A stretch of 64,000 nucleotides of DNA. Source: Peribacillus loiseleuriae (GTDB taxonomy: Bacteria; Bacillota; Bacilli; Bacillales; DSM-1321). Position 1 is the stretch's first letter; every line of letters starts with the position of its first letter. The stretch is from contig NZ_LFZW01000001.1 of NCBI RefSeq assembly GCF_001183985.1, forward strand, positions 5,047,828 through 5,111,827. Direction: 5' to 3'. The position numbers were made by a program, and so were the translations under genes. Below, one piece after another: positions 8,505 through 17,732 of this stretch. The notes beneath the pieces were generated by a model, which was not told the DNA's origin, searched no databases, and saw only the letters and a list, made by a program, of their open reading frames with translations.

Positions 8505-9911
8505 TTAGGCTTTTCTTTTTTCAGCCAAATCAATAGCAAGTTGGATAGTACGTTTCTTATTCAATGGATATAAGAATGTTAAAATTAAGAACACAATTAG
8601 AAGGATGACCGCCGGCACTAAAGTAGCTAGTGCATGAATACCATCTAATGCGCCTTGCGTTTGCGCTTCACGAGTTGCATCGTACCCAACAGCTGCAATC
8701 GCAAAACCACCAACACCACCAGCAATTGCTTGGCCCACTTTACGAGCAAATGAATAGATAGAATATACCGTTCCATCTTCACGTAAACCTGTTAAGTATT
8801 CATGGTAATCGATCACGTCTGTTACGAATGCCCAAACTACTAAATTAAAGAATCCATATCCAAACATTGCAACAGTTAATAGAGAAATAAATTGAGTAGC
8901 AGATAAGTTAGGTAAGAAGTATAAAATAGCATATACAACGGCTGCCAATAACACACCTGCTGCTGCTACTTCTTTTTTACCAAACCTAGCAACTAATGGT
9001 TTCACCATTGGCATAGCAATAAATGTAGTAGCTGTTCCAATAAATCCTACGATACTTAATGCTGCAGCCGTACCAAAATAATCTTTAAATAAATACACGT
9101 TAACTGCGCCCGTAAGCATGAAACACACTAAAAATATTAGAGCTGAGGCAAGAAGCCAAATTAACGGTTTATTTTTCATAAGACCTTTTACTGTTTGACC
9201 TAAATTACCTTTTGGCTTGTCAGTTTCAGGTGCGACAATACGTTCAGTCGATAATTTATAACATGCCATATAACAAGAGATAGAAAGAATACCAAAGATA
9301 ATGGCTCCCATTAGAAAACGGTCTGAATCTGCCTTATTATCTACAAATAAGATCAATGGGCCAACTACATTAATAATTAGACCTGCCATCGCACCACCCA
9401 AAGCTCTGAAAGTGGATAAAGATGTACGTTCAACAGGATTACTTGTAATTACAGACGCCATTGAGCCGTAAGGGATATTTACTGTACTATATAAAGTCCC
9501 CCAGATAATATACGAGACAAAAGCATATGCCAGATAAAACCCATTAGACATACCTGGAATGTGAACAAACATTAATATACCTGAAATAACGAGTGGGAAA
9601 GACATTCTGAAAATCCATGGCTTAAATTTACCATTCTTCCCTGCTTTTCTTGTATCAATGAAACGACCCCATGTAATATCCGCCACAGCATCCCATAATC
9701 GGGCAACTAAAAAGAGCGTTCCCACAGTGGCTGCATTAATATGAAAAACGTCTGTGTAGTAAACCATTAAGAATGAAGCAACAAGAATAAAGAAGAAATC
9801 ATTCCCGAAATCACCAAACAAATAACCAAGTTTATCTCTCATACCAAACTTTCTATTTACCCCATTTGTTGTTCCTGTTTCTTGAGTTAGTTTCCTGGCA
9901 GCTTGACCCAT
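8505..9911 (-). CDS. GPH-family sugar:cation symporter (MelB/XynP-like)
   Basis: The 468-residue protein shows 12 hydrophobic segments and the glycoside-pentoside-hexuronide features: KLGYLFGDFGNDFFF at the N-terminus, the LWDAVADITWGRFIDT loop, WGTLYSTVNIPYGSM, and DVIDYHEYLTGLREDGTVYS late in the protein. These transporters import disaccharides, pentosides or glucuronides with Na+ or H+. No glycosidase gene lies beside it, so the substrate is unknown. GAGGGGTAAAAA precedes the ATG. A cre-like site lies about 280 bases upstream, fitting carbon catabolite control. Confidence 0.87.
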   Translation of the reverse strand: MGQAARKLTQETGTTNGVNRKFGMRDKLGYLFGDFGNDFFFILVASFLMVYYTDVFHINAATVGTLFLVARLWDAVADITWGRFIDTRKAGKNGKFKPWIFRMSFPLVISGILMFVHIPGMSNGFYLAYAFVSYIIWGTLYSTVNIPYGSMASVITSNPVERTSLSTFRALGGAMAGLIINVVGPLILFVDNKADSDRFLMGAIIFGILSISCYMACYKLSTERIVAPETDKPKGNLGQTVKGLMKNKPLIWLLASALIFLVCFMLTGAVNVYLFKDYFGTAAALSIVGFIGTATTFIAMPMVKPLVARFGKKEVAAAGVLLAAVVYAILYFLPNLSATQFISLLTVAMFGYGFFNLVVWAFVTDVIDYHEYLTGLREDGTVYSIYSFARKVGQAIAGGVGGFAIAAVGYDATREAQTQGALDGIHALATLVPAVILLIVFLILTFLYPLNKKRTIQLAIDLAEKRKA

Positions 9912-10191
9912 TTTTTACCCCTCCATTTATAAGCGTCATTTCCCCATCATCTTGATTCCATTCATAATCTCCAGTTCGTTATTTAACAATAACTACTACA
10001 TAGTAAATGGATCATAAATAGATTTACCTTACCCCTTGAAAACTGTTCTGCCTTTATTTGTAAGCCCTTACACCAACATATAAAAAATTTTTTTATTGCA
10101 TCTCGAGATATGTAGGTAATTAGTTTAATAAACTAATTAACTACTGTATAAGTAGAATAGCACCCTCCATTCCTTTCGTCAATAACATTTT

Positions 10192-10205
10192 TGTAAGCGT
10201 TATAA
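10192..10205. promoter_or_regulatory. Candidate CcpA operator (cre)
   Basis: TGTAAGCGTTATAA matches the cre consensus TGWNANCGNTNWCA at 13 of 14 positions. It lies upstream of the sugar symporter. The rest of the 9912-10454 gap is AT-rich and shows no gene. Confidence 0.45.
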
Positions 10206-10454
10206 AAATTATTTTTCAACGAAACAATAGGAAATTTAGTTACCATTTATAGCTTGTTTATGAACGCAATATGAGGCAAAAATGCGCTCTCCGCTCTTTA
10301 CAATGATAAACAGCTTCATATCCAAATGGTTCCGTAATAAGGAGCTAGAATAGAGCCTTACTGATAACACCCCCATTTGAAAAGACGATGTTAAATCGAA
10401 TCATTGATAATCTGGTTTTTGACTTATACGGAGGAAACGATATGCCACTCCTTT

Positions 10455-10509
10455 AAAAAGGACTGATTAATGATTATTTACAGCAACACGATGAGAATCA
10501 GCCCTTTTA
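10455..10509 (-). terminator. Candidate terminator after the NADP reductase gene
   Basis: AAAGGACTGATT can pair with AATCAGCCCTTT (imperfect stem, loop of about 27 bases), with T-rich sequence following on the minus strand. It lies just beyond the reductase stop. Confidence 0.5.
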
Positions 10510-10532
10510 ACTGGATATCTTAATATGACCAC

Positions 10533-11582
10533 CTACCTAATCATTTGTTGAACTAAATCCCTATTCCGCTTTTTAAAGACTTCATTATGGGAGGAGACCA
10601 TCGCAATTTTACTAGCTTCAGGTTGAATGAATTGTTTAGCCTTATTAACGGCATTCGCTGCATCTTGGAAAGCACCGGCAATTAAATGGACCTTCCCCTC
10701 GTATTGTAGAATATCTCCAGCGGCGTATAGCCCATCTATTGAAGATTCACTAGTGGCAGTGCCTGCAATATAATAATTTTCTGCGAGTGCAATATTTAAT
10801 GCACTATTTTCAAGTAGTGCCGCATCACGTTCATAACCATGATTAATAATTACTTCGTCAATTGGCAAATATGAAACCTTCCCTGTTTCAGAATTCGTCA
10901 GTTCGACACGTTCAATGACCTCATGATTCTCACTAGCCATTAGTTTTGTAATCGATGTATTATAGAAGCAAACCACAGAACTTTTTATTAATTGTGTAAT
11001 TTGTGCTTCATGTCCTGTTAATTCATCCTTTCGATATGCTACATACACTTTTTTGGCAATGGGTTCTAATTCATTAGCCCAATCTATGGCAGAATTACCT
11101 CCACCTGAGATAATCACTGTTTTATCTTTGAATTGTTTTAATGATTTTACTGTGTAATTTAAATTAGATACTTCAAATCTCTCCGCACCTTCTATTTCTA
11201 ACTTTTGAGGATTCAATATTCCACCCCCAACAGCAACAATCACTGTTTTCGAGAAATGCAATTGACCGGAGGCGGCTTGTAAGACAAAAATGCCATCTTC
11301 ATTACGTGCAATAGACTCTACTTTTTCATTCAACACGACTTTTGGGTTAAATGTTAATCCTTGTTCAACAAGTTGTTCAATTAATTTTGCTCCTGGTAGT
11401 GGCGTCAGGCCACCAACGTCCCAAATCATTTTCTCAGGATATACATGTATTTTCCCACCTAATTGGGGCTGATATTCGATAAGTTTCGTCTTCATTTCTC
11501 TAAGTCCACTATAAAAAGTTGAATAAAGACCTGCTGGACCTCCTCCAATGACAGTCACATCAAATAATTCCTCTTTCTCCAT
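10533..11582 (-). CDS. Ferredoxin/flavodoxin-NADP reductase, thioredoxin-reductase-like type
   Basis: The 349-residue flavoprotein transfers electrons between NADPH and ferredoxin or flavodoxin. It has an N-terminal FAD Rossmann motif GGGPAGLYS (13-21), a central NADPH-binding motif SGGGNSAIDWA, and the C-terminal FAD motif YAAGDI. The CxxC of thioredoxin reductases is absent, as in the YumC/YcgT family. It is divergent from a siderophore transporter and has its own Fur box at 11614-11628, resembling the Fur-controlled B. subtilis paralogue YcgT. A role in supplying electrons for reducing imported ferric siderophores is a reasonable inference. Confidence 0.88.
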   Translation of the reverse strand: MEKEELFDVTVIGGGPAGLYSTFYSGLREMKTKLIEYQPQLGGKIHVYPEKMIWDVGGLTPLPGAKLIEQLVEQGLTFNPKVVLNEKVESIARNEDGIFVLQAASGQLHFSKTVIVAVGGGILNPQKLEIEGAERFEVSNLNYTVKSLKQFKDKTVIISGGGNSAIDWANELEPIAKKVYVAYRKDELTGHEAQITQLIKSSVVCFYNTSITKLMASENHEVIERVELTNSETGKVSYLPIDEVIINHGYERDAALLENSALNIALAENYYIAGTATSESSIDGLYAAGDILQYEGKVHLIAGAFQDAANAVNKAKQFIQPEASKIAMVSSHNEVFKKRNRDLVQQMIR

Positions 11583-11613
11583 CTATATACACCTCTTAAC
11601 ATCTAATTAAAAT

Positions 11614-11628
11614 TGATTATCATTATCA
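11614..11628. promoter_or_regulatory. Fur box (reductase side)
   Basis: TGATTATCATTATCA differs at one position from the 7-1-7 Fur consensus TGATAATNATTATCA. It lies 31 bases before the reductase start. Confidence 0.82.
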
Positions 11629-11673
11629 ATAAAGAATACATCCTATTCTTGACTTTTACAATAAAAATAATGG

Positions 11674-11702
11674 TTGACAGCAGAATTGTATAGATTTATA
11701 TT
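11674..11702 (+). promoter_or_regulatory. Sigma-A promoter of the siderophore transport operon
   Basis: TTGACA (11674-11679) and TATATT (11697-11702) are spaced by 17 bases. The Fur box begins 18 bases downstream of the -10 element, so Fur would block transcription when iron is sufficient. Confidence 0.7.
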
Positions 11703-11719
11703 AAGAATGTGTTTGAAAC

Positions 11720-11734
11720 TGATAATCATTATCA
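11720..11734. promoter_or_regulatory. Fur box (transport operon side), perfect
   Basis: TGATAATCATTATCA is an exact 7-1-7 Fur consensus site between promoter and first gene of the iron transport operon. Confidence 0.9.
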
Positions 11735-11772
11735 CTACATAAAGCTTAAATGTTCCAAAAGGGGGTTGCACC

Positions 11773-12618
11773 ATGGCACGCCTATATACAGATGACCTAA
11801 ACATTGGTTATGGTGAACGGTTAATTGTAAAAAATCTCAATATAGAAATTCCAGATAAAAAAATCACTACTATCATTGGTTCCAATGGGTGTGGCAAATC
11901 AACACTATTGAAAGCTATTACTCGTATTATTTCCCATCAATCTGGAGCAGTCGTATTAGATGGAGAAAATATTTCAAAAGAGAGCACAAAAATACTTGCA
12001 AAAAAAATGGCAATCCTTCCACAAACGCCCGAAAGTGCAAGTGGATTAACAGTCGGTGAACTAGTATCTTATGGTCGCTTTCCTTATCAAAAAGGCTTCG
12101 GCCGCTTGTCAAAAAAAGATTATGAAGTCATTGACTGGGCACTTGAAGTCACAGGTACGAAAGACTTTAAGTTCCGCCCTGTAGATGCACTATCAGGAGG
12201 ACAACGTCAACGTGTTTGGATCGCTATGGCTCTTGCACAAGAAACCGAAATGATTTTTCTAGATGAACCTACAACTTATCTAGATATGGCTCATCAACTA
12301 GAGGTTCTAGAGCTTTTGCAAAAACTAAATATTGAACAGGAACGTACGATTGTCATGGTCCTACATGATTTAAATCAAGCAGCTCGGTTTGCTGACTATA
12401 TTATTGCTTTAAAAGATGGCGAAATTGTGAAAGCCGGGAATTGCGAAGAAGTTATTAATCATAACGTTTTAAAAAAGGTCTTTCATATTGACGCAGAAAT
12501 TGGACGGGATCCTAGAACTAACAAACCTATGTGTGTCACATACAACTTATTAAAAGGAGACTATGAAAATGAAAAAGTTCCTAATCCCATTTACTCTACT
12601 GCTAGTGCTAATTATTAG
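11773..12618 (+). CDS. Iron-siderophore ABC transporter, ATP-binding protein (FecE/FhuC family)
   Basis: The 281-residue ATPase energises siderophore import. Walker A GSNGCGKST is at 36-44, the signature LSGGQ at 140-144, and Walker B with LDEPT at 163-167; VLHDLNQAARFAD carries the H-loop. It is the first gene of a four-gene unit and has AAAGGGGG eight bases before the ATG. Its end overlaps the next gene by 56 bases; the ferric-siderophore family normally ends near the VTYNLLKG motif, so the last 20 or so residues look like an extension into the downstream gene. Confidence 0.92.
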   Translation: MARLYTDDLNIGYGERLIVKNLNIEIPDKKITTIIGSNGCGKSTLLKAITRIISHQSGAVVLDGENISKESTKILAKKMAILPQTPESASGLTVGELVSYGRFPYQKGFGRLSKKDYEVIDWALEVTGTKDFKFRPVDALSGGQRQRVWIAMALAQETEMIFLDEPTTYLDMAHQLEVLELLQKLNIEQERTIVMVLHDLNQAARFADYIIALKDGEIVKAGNCEEVINHNVLKKVFHIDAEIGRDPRTNKPMCVTYNLLKGDYENEKVPNPIYSTASANY

Positions 12619-13492
12619 TGCTTGTAGTAACGAGGGGAATGAAAAGAAAGAGAGCACAGCAAAAAAAGAGGAAAAGTCAGAAACAATTACATACCAATCT
12701 GAAAATGGACCAATTGAAGTTCCTGCTAATCCAAAACGTGTTGTTGTACTTTCCAGCTTTACAGGTAACGTGATGGCTTTAGACGTGAATCTTGTTGGTG
12801 TAGATTCATGGTCTAAAATGAACCCCCGTTTTGAAAAGGAATTAAAAGATGTTGAAGAGGTATCTGATGAAAGCTTAGAAAAGATTATTGAATTAAATCC
12901 AGATTTAATCATCGGTCTATCAACGATTAAAAATATTAATAAATTAAGTGAGATTGCTCCTACTGTCACATATACATACGGAAAAGTAGATTACTTAACA
13001 CAACATTTAGAAATCGGGAAACTTTTAAATAAGGAAAAAGAAGCCCAAGCTTGGGTTGATGATTTCAAAAAACGTGCACATAATGCTGGGGAAGACATTA
13101 AAGCAAAAATCGGTGCAGACACTACTGTTTCTGTCATTGAGAATTTTGACAAACAGCTTTATGTATTCGGCGATAACTGGGGCCGTGGCACAGAAATTCT
13201 TTACCAAGAAATGAAATTAAAAATGCCTGAAAAAGTAAAAGAAATGGCTTTAAAGGATGGGTACTTTGCATTGTCGCTAGAAGTTCTTCCGGAGTATGCT
13301 GGAGATTATGTCATCTTTAGTAAAGACTCTGATCAGGATAATTCATTCCAAGAAACAGAGACATATAAAAACATTCCAGCTGTTAAAAACCATCATCTAT
13401 TTGAAGTAAATGCGAAAGAGTTCTATTTTAACGATCCAATAACATTAGATTTCCAACTTGACTACTTTATAAAAAGCTTTCTTGGTAACTAA
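12563..13492 (+). CDS. Iron-siderophore ABC transporter, substrate-binding lipoprotein
   Basis: The 309-residue protein has a lipoprotein signal (basic MKMKK, hydrophobic core, lipobox IISACSN) and a PeripBP_2/FhuD-like fold signature: PKRVVVLSSFTGNVMAL in the first lobe and ELNPDLIIG. It captures ferric siderophore outside the membrane. The ligand is likely of hydroxamate type by general resemblance, but this is not certain. AAAAGGAG lies seven bases before the ATG, supporting the start inside the upstream gene. A hairpin after the gene probably lowers expression of the downstream permeases relative to this protein. Confidence 0.9.
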   Translation: MKMKKFLIPFTLLLVLIISACSNEGNEKKESTAKKEEKSETITYQSENGPIEVPANPKRVVVLSSFTGNVMALDVNLVGVDSWSKMNPRFEKELKDVEEVSDESLEKIIELNPDLIIGLSTIKNINKLSEIAPTVTYTYGKVDYLTQHLEIGKLLNKEKEAQAWVDDFKKRAHNAGEDIKAKIGADTTVSVIENFDKQLYVFGDNWGRGTEILYQEMKLKMPEKVKEMALKDGYFALSLEVLPEYAGDYVIFSKDSDQDNSFQETETYKNIPAVKNHHLFEVNAKEFYFNDPITLDFQLDYFIKSFLGN

Positions 13493-13495
13493 TAC

Positions 13496-13540
13496 TTAAA
13501 GTAAAGAGGAATTCTTATTAAGAATTCCTCTTTACTTTAA
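13496..13540 (+). terminator. Intercistronic hairpin / partial terminator
   Basis: A 21-base perfect inverted repeat (13496-13516 with 13520-13540) contains AAAGTAAAGAGGAATTC. It separates the binding-protein gene from the permease genes and would protect the upstream mRNA or attenuate readthrough. Confidence 0.8.
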
Positions 13541-13580
13541 ATAAGAACATGTTAAATAAAAATGAAAAGATGAGAGGCTC

Positions 13581-14591
13581 ATGACTATAAATAATAAAAA
13601 ATTCATTCCATTTGGATATAAACTGATAATAGGTTTCCTTTTGTTTTTAGGTATGTTTATTGTTTCCATAATATTTGGAGCAGCAAATATCGCCATTCAC
13701 GATGTCTGGCTAGCGCTTACTTCTCATGTTACAGATGATAAAACTTCTATCATTCGTGAGATTCGCTTACCACGTGAAATTGCAGCAATTTTTGTTGGAG
13801 CCGCACTTGCCGTCGCTGGGGCTATTATGCAAGGAATGACGAGAAACCCACTTGCTGATCCAGGTTTATTCGGATTAACCGCTGGTGCAAATGCGGCACT
13901 TGCCTTTACTTTGGCATTTATTCCCTCAGCCAATTACTTTAGTTTGATGATTGCATGTTTTATTGGAGCAGCAGTCGGAGCCGCTATGGTTTTCGGTATT
14001 GGGGCAATGAAAAAGGGAGGCTTTTCTCCACTTCGGATTGTATTAGCTGGTGCTGCTGTTTCTGCATTCTTATACGCAATTGCAGAAGGTATTGGCATTT
14101 ACTTTAAACTATCAAAAGATGTGTCCATGTGGACTGCCGGGGGAATGATTGGAACTTCATGGAATCAACTTCAAGTCATTGTTCCATTTATTTCTGTAGG
14201 TATACTTATTTCCTTGTTCCTTTCCAGACAGCTCACCATTATTAGTTTAAGTGAAGAAGTAGCGGTTGGATTAGGCCAAAAGACAGCACAAATAAAGTCC
14301 ATTCTTTTTCTTGTCATTGTACTTCTTGCTGGTGCTGCTGTTGCACTTGTAGGCAATATGGCATTCATTGGTTTAATGGTACCACATATGGTCCGTGCAA
14401 TTGTCGGAACGGACTACCGCTTTATCATACCCATGTCAGCCATCCTAGGGGCCACCTTTATGCTTTTTGCTGACACACTTGGACGTATAATCAATGCTCC
14501 ATATGAAACCCCTGTGGCAGCCATTGTTGCGATGATAGGTTTACCTTTCTTCCTATTAATTGTACGTAAAGGAGGTAAAGCATTCTCATGA
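13581..14591 (+). CDS. Iron-siderophore ABC transporter, permease 1 (FecCD family)
   Basis: The 336-residue membrane protein has about nine hydrophobic segments and FecCD signatures: IREIRLPREIAAIFVGAALA, GAIMQGMTRNPLADPGLFGL and a late FIGLMVPHMVR, which contains the ATPase-coupling loop. It forms half of the membrane channel with the next gene, whose start overlaps its stop by four bases (ATGA). Confidence 0.92.
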   Translation: MTINNKKFIPFGYKLIIGFLLFLGMFIVSIIFGAANIAIHDVWLALTSHVTDDKTSIIREIRLPREIAAIFVGAALAVAGAIMQGMTRNPLADPGLFGLTAGANAALAFTLAFIPSANYFSLMIACFIGAAVGAAMVFGIGAMKKGGFSPLRIVLAGAAVSAFLYAIAEGIGIYFKLSKDVSMWTAGGMIGTSWNQLQVIVPFISVGILISLFLSRQLTIISLSEEVAVGLGQKTAQIKSILFLVIVLLAGAAVALVGNMAFIGLMVPHMVRAIVGTDYRFIIPMSAILGATFMLFADTLGRIINAPYETPVAAIVAMIGLPFFLLIVRKGGKAFS

Positions 14592-15595
14592 TTCAACCAG
14601 CTTTAATAAAAAAGCAGCGACTAATTTTATTCGCTTTATTAGTACTTATTACGATTACAACCATTATTGGGTTAGGGCTAGGATATTCCTCTTTATCCTA
14701 TGACAGATTGCTTCCAACCTTTCTAGGTCAAGGTACGTTTAAAGAGGAATTTGTTTTATTTTCAGTTCGATTCCCCCGAATCATTATTACACTTTTGGCA
14801 GGGATGGCACTTGCCTTATCTGGTGCAATTTTACAAGGGATTACACGAAATGACCTAGCTGATCCTGGTATTATCGGGATTAACTCAGGAGCAGGTGTTG
14901 CAATTGCCGTTTTCTTTTTATTTTTCCCTATAGAAGCAGGTTCATTTGTTTATTTGCTTCCACTTGTTGCTTTTATCGGTGCTTTAATCACTGCATGTCT
15001 GATCTATGTTTTTTCATATAACAGACATACAGGCCTTCAACCAGTTCGATTAGTTCTAATCGGCGTTGGATTTTCCATGGCACTTTCCGGGATTATGATT
15101 GTCCTCATTTCATCTGCTGAACGTTCAAAAGTAGATTTTATTGCAAAATGGCTCGCAGGGAATATTTGGGGTACTGATTGGCCTTTCATATGGGCGATTC
15201 TTCCATGGTTAGCCATACTTATCCCATTTACTTTATACAAAGCAAATCGCTTGAATATTCTTGGATTAAGTGAGCCAGTGGCAATCGGTGTTGGAGTTTC
15301 TATCGAAAAAGAACGTATCGTGTTGCTTTTAACAGCCGTTGCGCTGGCTGCTTCGGCCGTTTCTGTAACAGGAGGAATTGCATTTATCGGCCTTATGGCT
15401 CCACATATTGCCAAAGCCTTAGTTGGCCCTCGAAATCAATTATTTATCCCCGTGGCAATTCTAATTGGGGGCTGGTTATTATTACTTGCAGACACAATCG
15501 GACGTAATGTAGTTGACCCTGATGGTATTCCTGCAGGCATTATGGTTTCGTTAATCGGTGCGCCTTATTTTATGTATTTACTATTTAAAAAGTAA
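14588..15595 (+). CDS. Iron-siderophore ABC transporter, permease 2 (FecCD family)
   Basis: The 335-residue FecCD protein carries FSVRFPRIIITLLAGMALA, GAILQGITRNDLADPGIIGI and FIGLMAPHIAKALVG. It is translationally coupled to permease 1 through an ATGA overlap; AAAGGAGG lies ten bases upstream. Together with the ATPase and lipoprotein it forms a complete uptake system under Fur control. Confidence 0.92.
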   Translation: MIQPALIKKQRLILFALLVLITITTIIGLGLGYSSLSYDRLLPTFLGQGTFKEEFVLFSVRFPRIIITLLAGMALALSGAILQGITRNDLADPGIIGINSGAGVAIAVFFLFFPIEAGSFVYLLPLVAFIGALITACLIYVFSYNRHTGLQPVRLVLIGVGFSMALSGIMIVLISSAERSKVDFIAKWLAGNIWGTDWPFIWAILPWLAILIPFTLYKANRLNILGLSEPVAIGVGVSIEKERIVLLLTAVALAASAVSVTGGIAFIGLMAPHIAKALVGPRNQLFIPVAILIGGWLLLLADTIGRNVVDPDGIPAGIMVSLIGAPYFMYLLFKK

Positions 15596-15656
15596 GAAAG
15601 ACCATCTCCCCTTAAGAATGGACATATTCTCAAGGGGGGTATGGTCTTTCTTACTT
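15590..15656. terminator. Long inverted-repeat terminator after the iron operon
   Basis: AAGTAAGAAAGACCAT pairs with ATGGTCTTTCTTACTT, and an inner CCCCTT/AAGGGG extends the stem. It overlaps the stop codon of permease 2. The 150 bases to the phnX stop hold nothing else. Confidence 0.82.
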
Positions 15657-15803
15657 ATTCTTTCCCTATTTAGCTTGACTAGTTGGTTCTTTTGTTGCTC
15701 TCCCTGACTAACCTTTTATCTTTCTATTTCCTTAAAAGTTGTCTTTTGGAATACTTTAGAGTGTAACTGGTTCAATCATTCTATTCGTATCTGGCTAAAT
15801 TGT

Positions 15804-16619
15804 TTATCTTGCGTTAGGTCGCTTACCTTCTGAAATAAGACCATTAATTCTTTCTATTAGTTCGGGAAGTTCACTCATTGTTTTAATCGTAAAATCTGCC
15901 CCGTTTTGCATGAAAGAGTGTTCTACCTTAAAGGTGACAGCTTCTTTATCAGATTCTGATAAACTATTAAATTCATCGAAGCTTAATCCCATTTCAGAGC
16001 TGCCGATTATAACACCAATTGACCAAACTCCTGCATGGACTCCCTCTTTAATATCTGAAATGGTATCACCTACTTTTACTACCTTCCATGATGCTGATAG
16101 TTTAAGTAGCTCCATATTTCGATAAATCATATACGGATACGGCCTTCCAAGAGAATTTGTTTCATCAGGGGTAATATAACAATCCGGGCTGTAGCCCTTT
16201 TTCAAAGCATTAGGAACGACGACATCCATCATAAGATTTGTATATCCTGTTGTTGAACCAATCTTTAGCCCTTGATTTCTCAATACCTCAACAGTCTCAA
16301 TCACCTTGGGAATGGGATCTGTATACTCTGATAATGAAGCCATAAGTGCAGGTTCAAATTCAGCATACAAATTCTTTACATCCTGTTCATTAAATATTCG
16401 CCCAAGTTTTTCTTCCCATAAAGCAGATATTCTAGGCATGGACAACATCGTACGAATATGGTCAATTTTCAGCATCCCCATTGGGGCTCTTGCTTCCTCC
16501 ATCGTTACGTCAATACCCGCATTCTTAAAAATATCAACAAATACATTCACTGGTGCAAAACATCCAAAATCAACTGTTGTTCCAGCCCAATCCAATATTA
16601 CGCCTTCTATTTTATTCAT
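15804..16619 (-). CDS. phnX: Phosphonoacetaldehyde hydrolase
   Basis: The 271-residue HAD-superfamily enzyme splits phosphonoacetaldehyde into acetaldehyde and phosphate, the second step of 2-aminoethylphosphonate degradation. The nucleophile motif is VILDWAGTT with Asp10; Lys51 in MGMLKIDH is the Schiff-base lysine of the family; KVGDTISDIKEG is HAD motif III. The ATG at 16617-16619 is chosen over a longer frame because it overlaps the phnW stop (ATGA), is preceded by GGAGTGG and begins at the conserved MNKIEGVILD. Confidence 0.95.
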   Translation of the reverse strand: MNKIEGVILDWAGTTVDFGCFAPVNVFVDIFKNAGIDVTMEEARAPMGMLKIDHIRTMLSMPRISALWEEKLGRIFNEQDVKNLYAEFEPALMASLSEYTDPIPKVIETVEVLRNQGLKIGSTTGYTNLMMDVVVPNALKKGYSPDCYITPDETNSLGRPYPYMIYRNMELLKLSASWKVVKVGDTISDIKEGVHAGVWSIGVIIGSSEMGLSFDEFNSLSESDKEAVTFKVEHSFMQNGADFTIKTMSELPELIERINGLISEGKRPNAR

Positions 16620-17710
16620 TTTGCCACCACTCCCATATATTCTTCGATAATATTGCATAATTCCTGAATATCTTCTTCATAGATTTCACCGATATTTCCA
16701 ATTCGGAATGTATCTACGTCCGTTAGTTTCCCTGGATAGATGACATACCCTCTCTCTTTCACAAAAGAATAAAAGTCTACAAAGTTGAATTGTTCATTTG
16801 GAAAAAGAAATGTTGTAATGATGGGTGATTGTTTTTCAGCTGAAATATAGGCATGAATCCCTACTTTTTCAAGTCTCTCTCTTAAAATCTGATTATTATT
16901 TTGATAGCGAGTAAATCTAGCTGAAATACCGCCTTCTTCTACTAATTCATCAATTGCTTTAGAAAATGCAGCCACTACATGTGTTGGCGAAGTGTAGCGC
17001 CATTTTCCATATTGATCCATTTTCTTCCATTGGTCAAATAAATCTAGTGACAAACTCCGGGCATGCCCTTCACATGCTTTAAGTTTCTCTAATTTAGCAA
17101 TGACAAATCCGAATCCTGGAACACCCTGAATACATTTATTTGCACTGCTAATTAAATAGTCAATTCCTAGTTCAGGAACATTCATTTCCATTCCTCCAAA
17201 ACTACTCATAGCATCAATAATTAATGTTTTTCCATACTCCTTCGACAGCTTTGAAATCATGTCGATTGGATTTAAAATGCCTGTCGTTGTTTCACAATGT
17301 ACCATAACGATATGCGTAATTTCCTGATCTTCTTCTAAAATGTCCCTGATTTCCACTTCATTTGGATATTCATTGTACGCTACACTATATTCCCTAAAGT
17401 TTAGTCCGATGTATTGGGCCATTTTTACAACACGCTCGCCATATGCGCCGTTCGTTACGATCAAAACCTTATCCTGTTGCGAAATGGTAGAAGTCATCAC
17501 AGATTCAACGGCAAACGTACCACTTCCTTGCATGAGTACTGCTGTATACTCTTCTCTAGTAGCACCTGCGAATTCAAGAAGTTGAGCTCTTATTTTTTGT
17601 GTGATTTCTTTATAGTCATGATCCCAAGTACAACGATCAAAGAGCATTTCCTCTTTTACTGCAATTGTGGTAGTTAATGGACCTGGTGTTAAAAGTTTAT
17701 AGTTTTTCAT
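16616..17710 (-). CDS. phnW: 2-aminoethylphosphonate-pyruvate transaminase
   Basis: The 364-residue PLP enzyme converts 2-aminoethylphosphonate and pyruvate to phosphonoacetaldehyde and alanine. The N-terminal LLTPGPLTTT, the PLP-contacting DAMSSFGG (Asp166 near residue 166) and SSANKCIQGVPGFGF with Lys192 as the PLP lysine are all characteristic. Length matches the family. AAGGGAGTGAAGG precedes the ATG. It is downstream of the transporter genes and coupled to phnX. Confidence 0.95.
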   Translation of the reverse strand: MKNYKLLTPGPLTTTIAVKEEMLFDRCTWDHDYKEITQKIRAQLLEFAGATREEYTAVLMQGSGTFAVESVMTSTISQQDKVLIVTNGAYGERVVKMAQYIGLNFREYSVAYNEYPNEVEIRDILEEDQEITHIVMVHCETTTGILNPIDMISKLSKEYGKTLIIDAMSSFGGMEMNVPELGIDYLISSANKCIQGVPGFGFVIAKLEKLKACEGHARSLSLDLFDQWKKMDQYGKWRYTSPTHVVAAFSKAIDELVEEGGISARFTRYQNNNQILRERLEKVGIHAYISAEKQSPIITTFLFPNEQFNFVDFYSFVKERGYVIYPGKLTDVDTFRIGNIGEIYEEDIQELCNIIEEYMGVVAK

Positions 17711-17732
17711 ATTCCCTTCACTCCCTTTTTAA

